In this document: positions 1 to 8,854 of the stretch, piece after piece
Layout of the letters: each line of letters begins with the position of its first letter
Position numbering within the stretch: the stretch's first letter is position 1
Source of the DNA: Sphingobacterium sp. JB170
GTDB lineage: Bacteria; Bacteroidota; Bacteroidia; Sphingobacteriales; Sphingobacteriaceae
DNA length: 64,000 bases
Direction: 5' to 3'
Assembly (NCBI RefSeq): GCF_900163865.1
Contig: NZ_FUKU01000026.1
Coordinates: 496,001 to 560,000 of the forward strand
The notes under the pieces: generated by a model
Database searches by the model: none
What the model was told of the DNA's origin: nothing
Seen by the model: only the letters and a program-made list of their open reading frames with translations
Translations under genes and position numbers: made by a program

Positions 1-7
1 CATTGAT

Positions 8-15
8 TATATTTG
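8..15 (+). promoter_or_regulatory. Candidate -7 promoter box of the GH127/146 gene
   Basis: TATATTTG is a perfect match to the Bacteroidota primary-sigma -7 consensus TAnnTTTG. It would give a leader of roughly 85 nt before the first gene. The matching -33 element would fall outside the window, so only half of the promoter can be judged. Confidence 0.35.
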
Positions 16-106
16 AATTAGGTACTAGCTCAACATCAAGCAACCCTGACTAACCAAAATTCCAAGACACCCTATTATACGTGATAACACGATAATACCA
101 ACAAAT

Positions 107-2476
107 ATGAAGCAAAAAAAAATCATCACATATTTATTCCTGAGTATATTGCTTGCACCCGCACTGCAAGGACAAACAGCCAAGAAACTCGATTATTTTG
201 ACCTCAAGGATGTAAGGCTTCTGGAAAGCCCTTTTAAAAACGCCCAAGACGTAGACTTAAATTATCTCTTAAGTATGGATGCGGATCGCCTATTGGCCCC
301 ATTCTTACGGGAGTCGAATCTCCCTACGCGTAAACCGTCTTATGGGAACTGGGAAAATACCGGGCTCGACGGACATATTGGTGGTCACTATATCTCTGCA
401 CTAGCCTACATGTACGCCTCTACCGGGGATTCCCGTATCAAAGAACGATTAGATTATATGTTGACAAATCTCGAAAGGTGTCAAAAAGAAAATAATAACG
501 GCTATGTCGGGGGCGTCCCGGGAGGACAGCAATTATGGCAAGAAATCAAGGATGGACAAATCAACGCCAGCGGATTCAGCCTTAATGACAAGTGGGTTCC
601 CTTATATAACATTCACAAAACATACGCTGGCCTTCGTGATGCCTACCTTTTAACGGGAAGTCAACGTGCAAAAGCTATGCTCATTAACATGACCGATTGG
701 GCCATTCTACTCGTAGCACAACTATCCGAGGCACAAATTCAGGATATGTTAACCAGCGAACACGGTGGATTAAACGAAACTTTTGCCGACGTATGTGCAA
801 TCACGAAAAACCCAAAATACTTAGCCCTAGCCCGAAAATTCTCGCAACGCACTATTCTGGATCCCTTAATACAGCATCAAGATAGCCTAACTGGCTTGCA
901 CGCCAATACCCAAATACCGAAAGTACTGGGATATAAACGCATTGCCGACCTCGATCACGACGAGAAATGGGCGGACGCCGCAGCCTATTTTTGGGACAAT
1001 GTCGTACAACAGCGAACCATATCGATCGGAGGAAATAGCGTCAGCGAACATTTCAATCCTGTACAGGATTTTTCAAAGATGATGCATAGCGTTGAAGGTC
1101 CAGAAACCTGCAACACGTATAATATGCTCAGGCTTACGAAAATGTTATACCAGACTGCGCCGCAAGGTAAATATCTGGACTACTACGAGCGCAGTCTATA
1201 TAATCACATCCTCTCCACACAGCATCCTGAACATGGGGGCTTTGTATACTTTACACAAATGCGGCCAGCGCACTACAGAGTGTATTCTCAACCGCACACC
1301 AGCATGTGGTGTTGCGTAGGCTCAGGCATGGAGAATCACGCCAAATATGGTGAAATGATATACGCATCAAAAGGAGATAGTTTGTATGTTAATCTTTTTA
1401 TTCCCTCGAAATTAAATTGGCACGAAAAGAATATCGAAATTACACAAAACAATAACTTCCCTGCAACGGCCAGCACATCGATCACCATCGATGTGCCGAC
1501 TTCGACTTCATTTACTCTTCATATCCGAACACCTAGTTGGCTTGTTGCGGCGCCTATCTTGCGAATAAATTCAAAACAAGTCGTCCCATCATCATCTACC
1601 GCCGATTATATTAGTATTGAACGAACATGGAAAAAAGGCGACTGCGTTGAGCTCACACTTCCAATGGGGATTCATCTTGAACAGCTTCCGGACAAAAGCA
1701 ATTTTTATAGCTTCCTATATGGCCCTATTGTTCTAGCGGCGCGTTATGGGGACCAGGATCTTAAAGGACTTCGCGCCGATGATAGCCGCATGGGGCATAT
1801 CGCTAGTGGTAAACAAGTACCCATGGCTACCGTACCGCTTCTTACGGGGGACCCCGCTACTCTTCCCCGGTTAGTGGAGCCTATTGATTCCAAACCACTG
1901 CATTTTAGCCTGACCAGTCTATATCGCGGCGAAGATAGCTTGCAAATGGAACTCGAGCCCTTCTACAGTATCCACGATGCGCGGTACATCATATATTGGC
2001 CACAAGCAACGGCATTGGAGCGCATTGAAATTCAAAAACAAATAGCAGAAAGCGAGATCGCAGCGCTACAGCTCAACGCCAATACAATTGATAAAGTTGT
2101 GTGCGGCGAGCAGCAACCCGAATCGGATCATTTTTTTAACCAGCAGCACAGCAACTCCGGCGTAATGGGGGATGTCCGCTGGCGTCAAACTAAAACATGG
2201 TTCAGTTACCGCATGAATGTCGCGCTAGACGAAAATCTCGAGTTGTATATCAAATATCTTAACGATGCCGAACCACTGGAAACAGAAATTACAATCGATG
2301 GCCAGCGCATTGCAACATTGAAAACATCGAAAAATAAAGGAATCACCGCCACCCGTTTTCCCTGGCCGCGTAATCTACCGGCGCGAGAGCAGTACGAAAT
2401 TAAACTGCAAGCGGGAGCCAAAAAAACGAGCCACAAAATATTAGAAGTGCGCATTTTAAATGCCGGCCGAAAATAA
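107..2476 (+). CDS. GH127/GH146-type beta-L-arabinofuranosidase, secreted
   Basis: This probably periplasmic enzyme should release terminal beta-L-arabinofuranose from pectic or glycoprotein side chains, feeding the neighbouring arabinose pathway. A signal peptide covers about residues 1-22 (hydrophobic core, then QGQ). The GH127 (old DUF1680) alpha/alpha barrel follows. The metal-site residues stand out: Glu333 and Cys335 in GPETCNT, and the pair Cys402-Cys403 in MWCCVGSGMEN. In characterised GH127 enzymes the first Cys of that pair is the nucleophile. Glu314 (SVSEHF) is a plausible acid/base by spacing. A C-terminal beta-sandwich fills residues about 430-789. The length of 789 aa is normal for GH127/GH146, and the two families cannot be separated by eye. 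The gene is convergent with the ara operon, 77 bp from its end, which parallels the gene content of arabinan loci in Bacteroides. Confidence 0.9.
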   Translation: MKQKKIITYLFLSILLAPALQGQTAKKLDYFDLKDVRLLESPFKNAQDVDLNYLLSMDADRLLAPFLRESNLPTRKPSYGNWENTGLDGHIGGHYISALAYMYASTGDSRIKERLDYMLTNLERCQKENNNGYVGGVPGGQQLWQEIKDGQINASGFSLNDKWVPLYNIHKTYAGLRDAYLLTGSQRAKAMLINMTDWAILLVAQLSEAQIQDMLTSEHGGLNETFADVCAITKNPKYLALARKFSQRTILDPLIQHQDSLTGLHANTQIPKVLGYKRIADLDHDEKWADAAAYFWDNVVQQRTISIGGNSVSEHFNPVQDFSKMMHSVEGPETCNTYNMLRLTKMLYQTAPQGKYLDYYERSLYNHILSTQHPEHGGFVYFTQMRPAHYRVYSQPHTSMWCCVGSGMENHAKYGEMIYASKGDSLYVNLFIPSKLNWHEKNIEITQNNNFPATASTSITIDVPTSTSFTLHIRTPSWLVAAPILRINSKQVVPSSSTADYISIERTWKKGDCVELTLPMGIHLEQLPDKSNFYSFLYGPIVLAARYGDQDLKGLRADDSRMGHIASGKQVPMATVPLLTGDPATLPRLVEPIDSKPLHFSLTSLYRGEDSLQMELEPFYSIHDARYIIYWPQATALERIEIQKQIAESEIAALQLNANTIDKVVCGEQQPESDHFFNQQHSNSGVMGDVRWRQTKTWFSYRMNVALDENLELYIKYLNDAEPLETEITIDGQRIATLKTSKNKGITATRFPWPRNLPAREQYEIKLQAGAKKTSHKILEVRILNAGRK

Positions 2477-2553
2477 ACCGTAAACCTTAGGCTCGCCGTG
2501 AGATTCGTGAGCGGCGCGCTAAACGTGACCCGAGGTCAATATATTTGTAGAAC

Positions 2554-5148
2554 CTATTTCGTTTTAATCCGCAAAATGGTGAGTGAATAAGGCTCAAGGA
2601 CGAAGCCTTTGGGATTCAGCTCCATTGACTTGGGTACTACCTCTTTATCATCGAAGTTCCCAGAAAGCACGAACGCTTGTGACGTATTTGTTTGTATGCC
2701 GAGGGACGAAAAATCTGTCTTCAGGCTCACCGCGGCAGGTAAAAGGTTCACCAATTTCACAATCAGATCACCCGTATTTCGATCACGAACAATTGATTTT
2801 CCAATCCGCCTAGTTACCGCGTCGTCGGCACTGGAAAGCGATAAATTTGAAAACAAGTATTCTTCCCCTGCATTTTGCCCAAAAAGTTGCTGCACATAAT
2901 AACCCGTGGTGGGCTTCACACTTAGGTTATCGAAATAGATCAAATCGGGATTCCACTGTGTACTTCCTTCCTTCGCCAAAAGCGGCGCATAGGAGGTCAT
3001 GGTCACCAAATCACCATTGCGCTCTAAATTACATAAGTGCAGCGCTTCAGCTAGCGCCGTTTCGACAGTACTTACTCTGCCGGTAATATGAGCTGCATAC
3101 TCCCCTAAATAAACCTTTGATTTGCTCCGATCGTATTTGTCGTAAAAATCTTGATTGTGAATAAACCATCCTGGTGAAGTATAATAATGTTCATCGATCA
3201 GCGGTATGGCTAGCGAATCAGCGAGTTTCCATCCTTGTGTATAATCGCTGCCTTCATAAAAAGGACCGGCGGTTCCAATAACCTTAATTTCGGGGTGTTT
3301 CTCCTGCAGGGCTTGATATATCATTGTAAACCGCTCCACGAATACATCCGTTATCAAGTCCTCGTTGCCTACACCGATATACTTCAATCCAAAAGGCTCA
3401 GGATGCCCAGCTTGGGCACGCTTGCGTCCCCAGGTAGTCGTCTGATCTCCATTGGCATATTCAATCAAATCCAGTATATCCTGAATATACGCGTCCATAT
3501 CCCCCATCGCTATTCCGCACTGCTGTCCGCCAATCGGATGCCCATGATGTCCTGAGTTTTGACAGGGAACACCCGCGGCAACAACGGGAATGGGCTCTGC
3601 GTCTAAATCTTCACAAAACTGAAAATACTCGAAATAACCGAGTCCATAGGATTGATGGTATCCCCATAAATTACGCTGTCCAATACGTTCTTCTAAAGGA
3701 CCAATCGTATTTTTCCAATGATAAATATTCTCTAGTCCATCACCATGTGCGACACATCCTCCCGGAAAGCGGACAAATCGGGGTTTCATGTCAGCAATAT
3801 GTTGTGCAATGTCTGCGCGCATTCCATTTTTTCGGTTGTGGAATGTGTTTATAGGAAACAAAGAGACCATATCTAAATCCACCGCAGCGCCACTTTCTGT
3901 CAACACCATGAGCTGCCCATTATGCACGGTATCCGCCAGCTCCAAGATGGCCTCATATTTTGCCCACTGGTTTGCCGCTACCCGCTTGGTTTGTGCTTGC
4001 GCGATCATGTGCCCCGCGCTGTCCAGAACGCGCACGATAAGTTTTCCCACATCCTTATCTTTACCTCTGGCGAATACCGTAAAATCAAACCTTTCTCCCC
4101 CTTTCAGGGTAACACCACCGAAACCTTCATTAATGACCCCTTGCCCTTCTGGAGCTACTAAGGTTAGGTAATGTCCGTTATTTTGGTGCACCGGAGCAAT
4201 CGAATCGATGCTTAGACGAACGTCGTTATTACTTGCTTTCCAAAACGAAAGTCCATGCCACTCCTTTTTATCGGACGAGGTATATTCAAAACCGCGATTT
4301 TGAAGAAGTTCTCCATAGAGCCCGCCGTCGGCGGCATAATTGATATCCTCAAAGAAAATACCCATAAAAATGTCACTAATTTCTCGCGGCTTATCATCCG
4401 TTAGTGCCAGGGTTCCCTCCAGGGGCTTCAACCCCGCAAAACGAGCCGAATCATCTTGGGCGCGCTCGCTATATAACTTCTGTTTAAGCTGTTCCATTTT
4501 ATCAGCTTGGAATAACTTTTCAAGCTGTGCCCATTCCACTTTATGCATCGTTCCACTTAACGGCTGTCCGGCGAGCGAAATTTTGTCCTTCTTGTTGCGG
4601 TATGCCTCCTTTTTCGGTTTCGAGTAGACTTTAAAATCCTTGGTGCGTACGCTGTAGCTTCTCGCCTCGATTTTATCCGTTTGCCACATAATGATATACT
4701 CGCCTAAATTACTCTCGAAGGTGAGTACGGGTGACTTGAGATTCCCTTGCGGATACACCAAAGGGTACGACTGGCTGTTCCAAGAAACGAGATCCCTCGA
4801 GGAAGCGTGCGCAAACACACCATCGTTATCGTTTAATCCCCAGACACAATGCCACATACCGTCGGGCGCTCTATACAAATACGGATCAAACATCATTTTT
4901 TGCGTACCCCACCGACCATAATCGGAGGAAAGGTATGTTCGCTCTTGTCCGATTCCTTGCCAATGCTTCTTGTCGATGCTCCAAGCGAAATGCAGGCCAT
5001 TATGGTTATTATTCTTTGCCGTAGAGTAGGCAAAGATGTATGCGGAATCGGGTACACTCGCTTGAACGGGCGGCCACAAGAAAAACAAAACGAATAAAAT
5101 AATAATACCTCTCATCTGTTTAAATATTGGTTGTTTGTGTTTCGCCAT
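2554..5148 (-). CDS. Secreted GH51 alpha-L-arabinofuranosidase with N-terminal half beta-propeller (GH43-like)
   Basis: Last gene of the arabinose operon. After a signal peptide (core IIILFVLFFLW, cut near VQAS), about 190 residues resemble GH43-type propeller blades (DPYLYRAPDGMWHCVWG; SRDLVSW). That is too short for a full five-bladed domain. From about residue 250 of the longest reading (which starts at 5172) a complete GH51 enzyme follows: SDIFMGIFFEDINYAADGG opening, a CBM4-like insert, acid/base Glu604 in VGNED and nucleophile Glu691 in YLGEYAAH. It should remove alpha-L-arabinofuranosyl units from arabinan or RG-I. The start at 5148 is preferred because GGAAGG lies 9 nt upstream. The longest reading begins inside a palindromic element, and a start at 5115 is also possible. 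The propeller fragment may be a degenerate binding module. Confidence 0.86.
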   Translation of the reverse strand: MAKHKQPIFKQMRGIIILFVLFFLWPPVQASVPDSAYIFAYSTAKNNNHNGLHFAWSIDKKHWQGIGQERTYLSSDYGRWGTQKMMFDPYLYRAPDGMWHCVWGLNDNDGVFAHASSRDLVSWNSQSYPLVYPQGNLKSPVLTFESNLGEYIIMWQTDKIEARSYSVRTKDFKVYSKPKKEAYRNKKDKISLAGQPLSGTMHKVEWAQLEKLFQADKMEQLKQKLYSERAQDDSARFAGLKPLEGTLALTDDKPREISDIFMGIFFEDINYAADGGLYGELLQNRGFEYTSSDKKEWHGLSFWKASNNDVRLSIDSIAPVHQNNGHYLTLVAPEGQGVINEGFGGVTLKGGERFDFTVFARGKDKDVGKLIVRVLDSAGHMIAQAQTKRVAANQWAKYEAILELADTVHNGQLMVLTESGAAVDLDMVSLFPINTFHNRKNGMRADIAQHIADMKPRFVRFPGGCVAHGDGLENIYHWKNTIGPLEERIGQRNLWGYHQSYGLGYFEYFQFCEDLDAEPIPVVAAGVPCQNSGHHGHPIGGQQCGIAMGDMDAYIQDILDLIEYANGDQTTTWGRKRAQAGHPEPFGLKYIGVGNEDLITDVFVERFTMIYQALQEKHPEIKVIGTAGPFYEGSDYTQGWKLADSLAIPLIDEHYYTSPGWFIHNQDFYDKYDRSKSKVYLGEYAAHITGRVSTVETALAEALHLCNLERNGDLVTMTSYAPLLAKEGSTQWNPDLIYFDNLSVKPTTGYYVQQLFGQNAGEEYLFSNLSLSSADDAVTRRIGKSIVRDRNTGDLIVKLVNLLPAAVSLKTDFSSLGIQTNTSQAFVLSGNFDDKEVVPKSMELNPKGFVLEPYSLTILRIKTK

Positions 5149-5167
5149 CAGCTGGTACCTTCCGAAT

Positions 5168-5266
5168 TTCAACGAACCTTGGCGCCTTAATAAACGTAAA
5201 AAAACACGTTTATTATACTCAAATGAGAAATCGCCCTTTTTGCCGCCAAAAAGTAGGTTCGTTGAA
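5168..5266 (-). other. Nested palindromic element, predicted three-way-junction RNA in the leader of the GH51 fusion gene
   Basis: Three perfect inverted repeats nest together. P1 is 12 bp (5168-5179 with 5255-5266, TTCAACGAACCT). P2 is 10 bp (5188-5197 with 5206-5215, TAATAAACGT, 8-nt loop). P3 is 7 bp (5236-5242 with 5247-5253, CTTTTTG, 4-nt loop). A competing pairing, 5179-5184 with 5244-5249 (TTGGCG/CGCCAA), would lengthen P1 while destroying P3. The element sits in the unusually long intergenic gap of an otherwise tightly packed operon, just upstream of the GGAAGG ribosome binding site of the downstream gene. It could be a regulatory or stabilising RNA, or a small palindromic mobile repeat. 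No second copy was noticed here. Confidence 0.6.
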
Positions 5267-5324
5267 GTAAAGAAAGCGCAGGATAGCTTTTGCTTGCCAC
5301 ACTCGTCCGGATTGTTTAACTGAT

Positions 5325-7289
5325 TTACCGGACAGGTATACGTAATACCGTGAACGAATAAGGAGCAAATGTCTCGTTGATCATGTTTCCATTATAACTC
5401 GCAGTTTTAGTCACGGGCTGAATAGCCAGCGGCTGCTCGATGCTATTGGAAACATTTAAGTCCACATTTGCTAAGGTTATCTTTGCGGCTTCACCACTAA
5501 TCTTTTTCTTGGAATCAAGATGAAAATTAACCGATTTCAAGCTGCTGTTGTAATTTACGAACTTTACGATCAACTCCTTTGTTTGCTTGTCGTATACGCT
5601 AGAAGCATAGAGACCATCGATGCCCGTAACATTCTCTCCGGCATACTTCATCGGGATGATATCGTTCCCTTTATGCAACGAAAAGAGTTTCTGAACATGG
5701 TAGCTCGGCGTTCCGTATACATTTAAATTATCCACCCAAATTAGATCGGGCGACCACTGCCAGCCGTCGACATGTCCAAATAATGGTGCATAAGAGGCCA
5801 TCTGTACGACATCGCCATTACGCTCCAGACCGGTCATAAATGCGGCCTCCGAGAGGGCTGCCTCCCACGTGCTACGTCCCGGACCATTTGGGCGCGTGGT
5901 GTGCGATGCGTATTCACCTGCAAAAATCTTCGAGCCACTGCGGTCATAATCATCATACCGCGCTGCACCCGAGAGAAACCATGCCGGCGGACGGTAGTAA
6001 TGTTCGTCAATGATATCGATCTTCATTGCACGTAATTTTTCATCCAAATATTCAAATCGCTCTCCGTCGGGACCTGTCCCCGAGCTCGCGATAATCTGGA
6101 TTTCGGGGTGCTTTTGCCGGAGGATGTCTTTAAATATAGCTAATCGTTCTACGTATTGCGGGCCCCAGTTTTCGTTACCCACGCCGAGCATTTTCAAATT
6201 AAAAGGAGCTGGATGTCCCATTTCTGCACGTACCTTACCCCAAGGGGTTTCTACGGCGCCATTGGCAAATTCAATCAGATCTAGTGCATCTTGCACATAC
6301 TCATCCAGTTCATCCAACGGCACAACCTCGCCGGTATTAAATTGACAGGCCATTCCGCAGTTCAAAATGGGCACCGGCTCGGCACCGATATCTTCGGAAA
6401 GCAGGAAATACTCGTAAAAGCCGAGTCCAAAACTTTGAAAATAATCGGGTGTTAACCGTTGTGAGAACTCTGTATTCCAGCGGTTAATAATAAGCTCGCG
6501 CTCCTGAATAGGACCTACGGTTTTCTTCCACTGAAAGCGTGTAGCTAGATCTCTACCTTCGACGATACATCCGCCAGGGAATCGTAGAAACCCGGGTTTC
6601 ATATCATCGAGTATTTGTACCATGTCCTTTCGTAGCCCTTTCTTGCGTCCCTTCCAGGTGTCATGCGGAAATAACGACAACATATCGACCTGAACTGTTC
6701 CGGTTCCATGGAACCAAACGTTAAGTTTTGCCGACGCGTTAGTGGCCTTTGCGGAAAAATTAACCGAACCACTCTGCCACCCGTTACCATCTTGAAGAGG
6801 CAGTAGTCCTTCGCTCAGCACATTATTCGCCGAATCGACTAGCTCCACATGTAATTTTAGTCCCGGGGAAATTTGGCGGTACAACAACGAAAATTCGTAA
6901 TTTTCGCCTTGCTTTATCCCCATCCCGCGGAAGCCTTCATTTTGCAGCCCTATAATGCTATCGGTCTTCTTGTTAATTCGTAACGAACGTCGATTTCCTT
7001 TGCGCTTACCGTCATTAATGATCAGCATTGCGCCTTCAGGTAGTTCGCCTAGCTGCTTCCAACCCATCAGCGGGCTGTCGAATTCAAAGGATCTATTTTT
7101 AACCAATTCGGCGTAAATACCACCGTCGGCACCTAGATTAATGTCTTCGAAGAATACGCCCCACATCGATGGTGATATCTCCCCAGTAGGCGCATCAAGG
7201 GCAATTTTCATTTCGACGGGAGCCTGCGCAAAGAGACTACCGACCAATAGGGTGACTACGGCGGTAAATTTTAGTTTTTTTTTCATCAC
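5325..7289 (-). CDS. Secreted GH51 alpha-L-arabinofuranosidase
   Basis: Exo-acting arabinofuranosidase acting on arabinan or arabino-oligosaccharides in the periplasm. The signal peptide is about residues 1-22 (VVTLLVGSLFAQA). The family opening SMWGVFFEDINLGADGG is at about 41-57. A CBM4/9-like carbohydrate-binding sandwich follows (about 70-205), then the TIM barrel with RFPGG at about 236, acid/base Glu373 in VGNENWG and nucleophile Glu459 in FAGEYASH. A C-terminal beta domain ends the protein. The length of 654 aa suits the bacterial GH51 group that carries the CBM insert. The start lies 4 bp after the stop of the upstream GH51 gene, so translation is probably coupled. It is similar throughout its GH51 part to the fusion protein downstream, suggesting duplication within the operon. 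Confidence 0.92.
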   Translation of the reverse strand: MMKKKLKFTAVVTLLVGSLFAQAPVEMKIALDAPTGEISPSMWGVFFEDINLGADGGIYAELVKNRSFEFDSPLMGWKQLGELPEGAMLIINDGKRKGNRRSLRINKKTDSIIGLQNEGFRGMGIKQGENYEFSLLYRQISPGLKLHVELVDSANNVLSEGLLPLQDGNGWQSGSVNFSAKATNASAKLNVWFHGTGTVQVDMLSLFPHDTWKGRKKGLRKDMVQILDDMKPGFLRFPGGCIVEGRDLATRFQWKKTVGPIQERELIINRWNTEFSQRLTPDYFQSFGLGFYEYFLLSEDIGAEPVPILNCGMACQFNTGEVVPLDELDEYVQDALDLIEFANGAVETPWGKVRAEMGHPAPFNLKMLGVGNENWGPQYVERLAIFKDILRQKHPEIQIIASSGTGPDGERFEYLDEKLRAMKIDIIDEHYYRPPAWFLSGAARYDDYDRSGSKIFAGEYASHTTRPNGPGRSTWEAALSEAAFMTGLERNGDVVQMASYAPLFGHVDGWQWSPDLIWVDNLNVYGTPSYHVQKLFSLHKGNDIIPMKYAGENVTGIDGLYASSVYDKQTKELIVKFVNYNSSLKSVNFHLDSKKKISGEAAKITLANVDLNVSNSIEQPLAIQPVTKTASYNGNMINETFAPYSFTVLRIPVR

Positions 7290-7293
7290 TCGC

Positions 7294-8838
7294 TTAAGTT
7301 AATTCCAGTACGATTACCGAAAATGCGGGAATATCAATTTCTATTTCCCCCCCGCTAAGCTTAGCTCCCTTGTACGCTTTAGGTGTAATCGTTTGAGGTG
7401 ATTCGAAGGTGTTATAATCACGTAGATTTTCGGTTTTCAGTATGCGTCCCTGTACAGTTGAAATATGTATTTCGCCTAAAGCAACGGATACCTTCTTACT
7501 TTTATGCGGATCAACATTAACGAGCGAAAGGTGCACCTTACCGTGGGCATCTTTCGATGCCGATGCCGAAAGGGCTGGAATGCTTTCCGAACCATACTTG
7601 AAGCTATCGCTGGAGAGCGCTAATGGGATTTGCTGCGCGTCCTGGTGCACTTTATACATCTCCATCACGTGGTAAGTAGGCGTCAAAATCATTTGGTCAC
7701 CGCGCGTGAGGATTACCGACTGCAATACATTAATAGCTTGGGCCAGATTAGCCATCTTTACCCGTTTGGCATGGTTGTTAAAGATATTTAGGGTCATTCC
7801 GGCGAGCATTGCATCACGCATCGTATTTTGCTGATATAAAAATCCAGGGTTAGTTCCGGGTTCAACCTCATACCATCCGCCCCACTCGTCAACAACCAAA
7901 TCAATTTTAGCCTGCGGATCGTACTTATCCATAATCGCTGTATGCTTTTGGATAAGTTCTTCCATGAACCAACCAGATTTCATGGTCTTAAAATATTGTT
8001 CCTCCGAAAATGTTGTCGATGGCCCCTTTTTGTCCCAGTCTATCACGGCATAATGATGCAGCGCCACGCCTTTCATTAAACTGTGCGGGATCTTTTTCAT
8101 CAACGTTTCAGTCCAGTTATAGTCTGCAGAGTTCGCGCCGGAGGCTATACGATAAAGTCCGTCCTTATTCCCCCAGTCCGACATGAAGGTGGCATACTTT
8201 TTATAAATGTCGGCATAGTATTCAGCCGTCATATTTCCGCCGCAGCCCCAGGCTTCGTTACCAACTCCCCAATAACTCACCTTCCAGGGCTGCTCTCGCC
8301 CATTTTCCACGCGCAAATCTGACATCGGGCTTTTTCCATCAAAATTCACATATTGCACCCAGTCGGCAAGTTCTTGCACCTCACCGCTTCCTACATTTCC
8401 GGAAAGGTAGGGTTCGGTACCTAAAAGCTCGCACATATTTAAAAAATCGTGCGTGCCGAAGGAATTATCTTCGGTAACCCCGCCCCACCAGCTGTTGACA
8501 ATAGAAGGTCGACCAGCCTTATCTCCAATACCATCTTTCCAGTGATAGGTATCGGCAAAGCAACCGCCAGGCCAACGTAAATTGGGTATTTGCAATTTTT
8601 TAAGTGCTTGCACAACGTCGTTGCGCACCCCTTGTGTATGTGCGATACTATCATTCGCTTCTCCAACATAAAATCCGCCATAAATACAGCGGCCTAGATG
8701 CTCAGCAAAATGGCCGTAGATATGCTTACTGATAGTAACAGGTTCGTGCGCGGTTTGGAGTGTTACTTTATTTTGTGCGTATAACGAGGCGCTAGCTAGC
8801 AATAGCATAGCGCCTAATTTCAAACTTTTTCTCCTCAT
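7294..8838 (-). CDS. GH51 alpha-L-arabinofuranosidase, AbfA type
   Basis: A compact 514-aa GH51 enzyme of the classic exo-arabinofuranosidase group, without the CBM insert of its two downstream neighbours. It has a signal peptide of about 21 residues (LLLASASLYAQ), then YGHFAEHLGRCIYGG near the N-terminus and RWPGGCFADTYHW at about 88-100. The acid/base is Glu195 in VGNEAWG and the nucleophile is Glu318 in VVDEWGGWY. Related enzymes in other bacteria are often cytoplasmic, so the signal peptide suggests periplasmic release of arabinose next to the symporter. The gene begins 16 bp after the mutarotase stop and is followed after 4 bp by the next GH51 gene. Three non-identical GH51 paralogues in series suggest division of labour between linkage types. 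Confidence 0.93.
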   Translation of the reverse strand: MRRKSLKLGAMLLLASASLYAQNKVTLQTAHEPVTISKHIYGHFAEHLGRCIYGGFYVGEANDSIAHTQGVRNDVVQALKKLQIPNLRWPGGCFADTYHWKDGIGDKAGRPSIVNSWWGGVTEDNSFGTHDFLNMCELLGTEPYLSGNVGSGEVQELADWVQYVNFDGKSPMSDLRVENGREQPWKVSYWGVGNEAWGCGGNMTAEYYADIYKKYATFMSDWGNKDGLYRIASGANSADYNWTETLMKKIPHSLMKGVALHHYAVIDWDKKGPSTTFSEEQYFKTMKSGWFMEELIQKHTAIMDKYDPQAKIDLVVDEWGGWYEVEPGTNPGFLYQQNTMRDAMLAGMTLNIFNNHAKRVKMANLAQAINVLQSVILTRGDQMILTPTYHVMEMYKVHQDAQQIPLALSSDSFKYGSESIPALSASASKDAHGKVHLSLVNVDPHKSKKVSVALGEIHISTVQGRILKTENLRDYNTFESPQTITPKAYKGAKLSGGEIEIDIPAFSVIVLELT

Positions 8839-8854
8839 AATTTAATCCTCCAGG

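Noticed and set aside
2477..2553. CGCCG/CGGCG inverted repeat between the GH127/146 gene and the GH51 fusion gene as a terminator
   Set aside because: Only five pairs and no T-run on either strand; convergent genes here may end by another mechanism.
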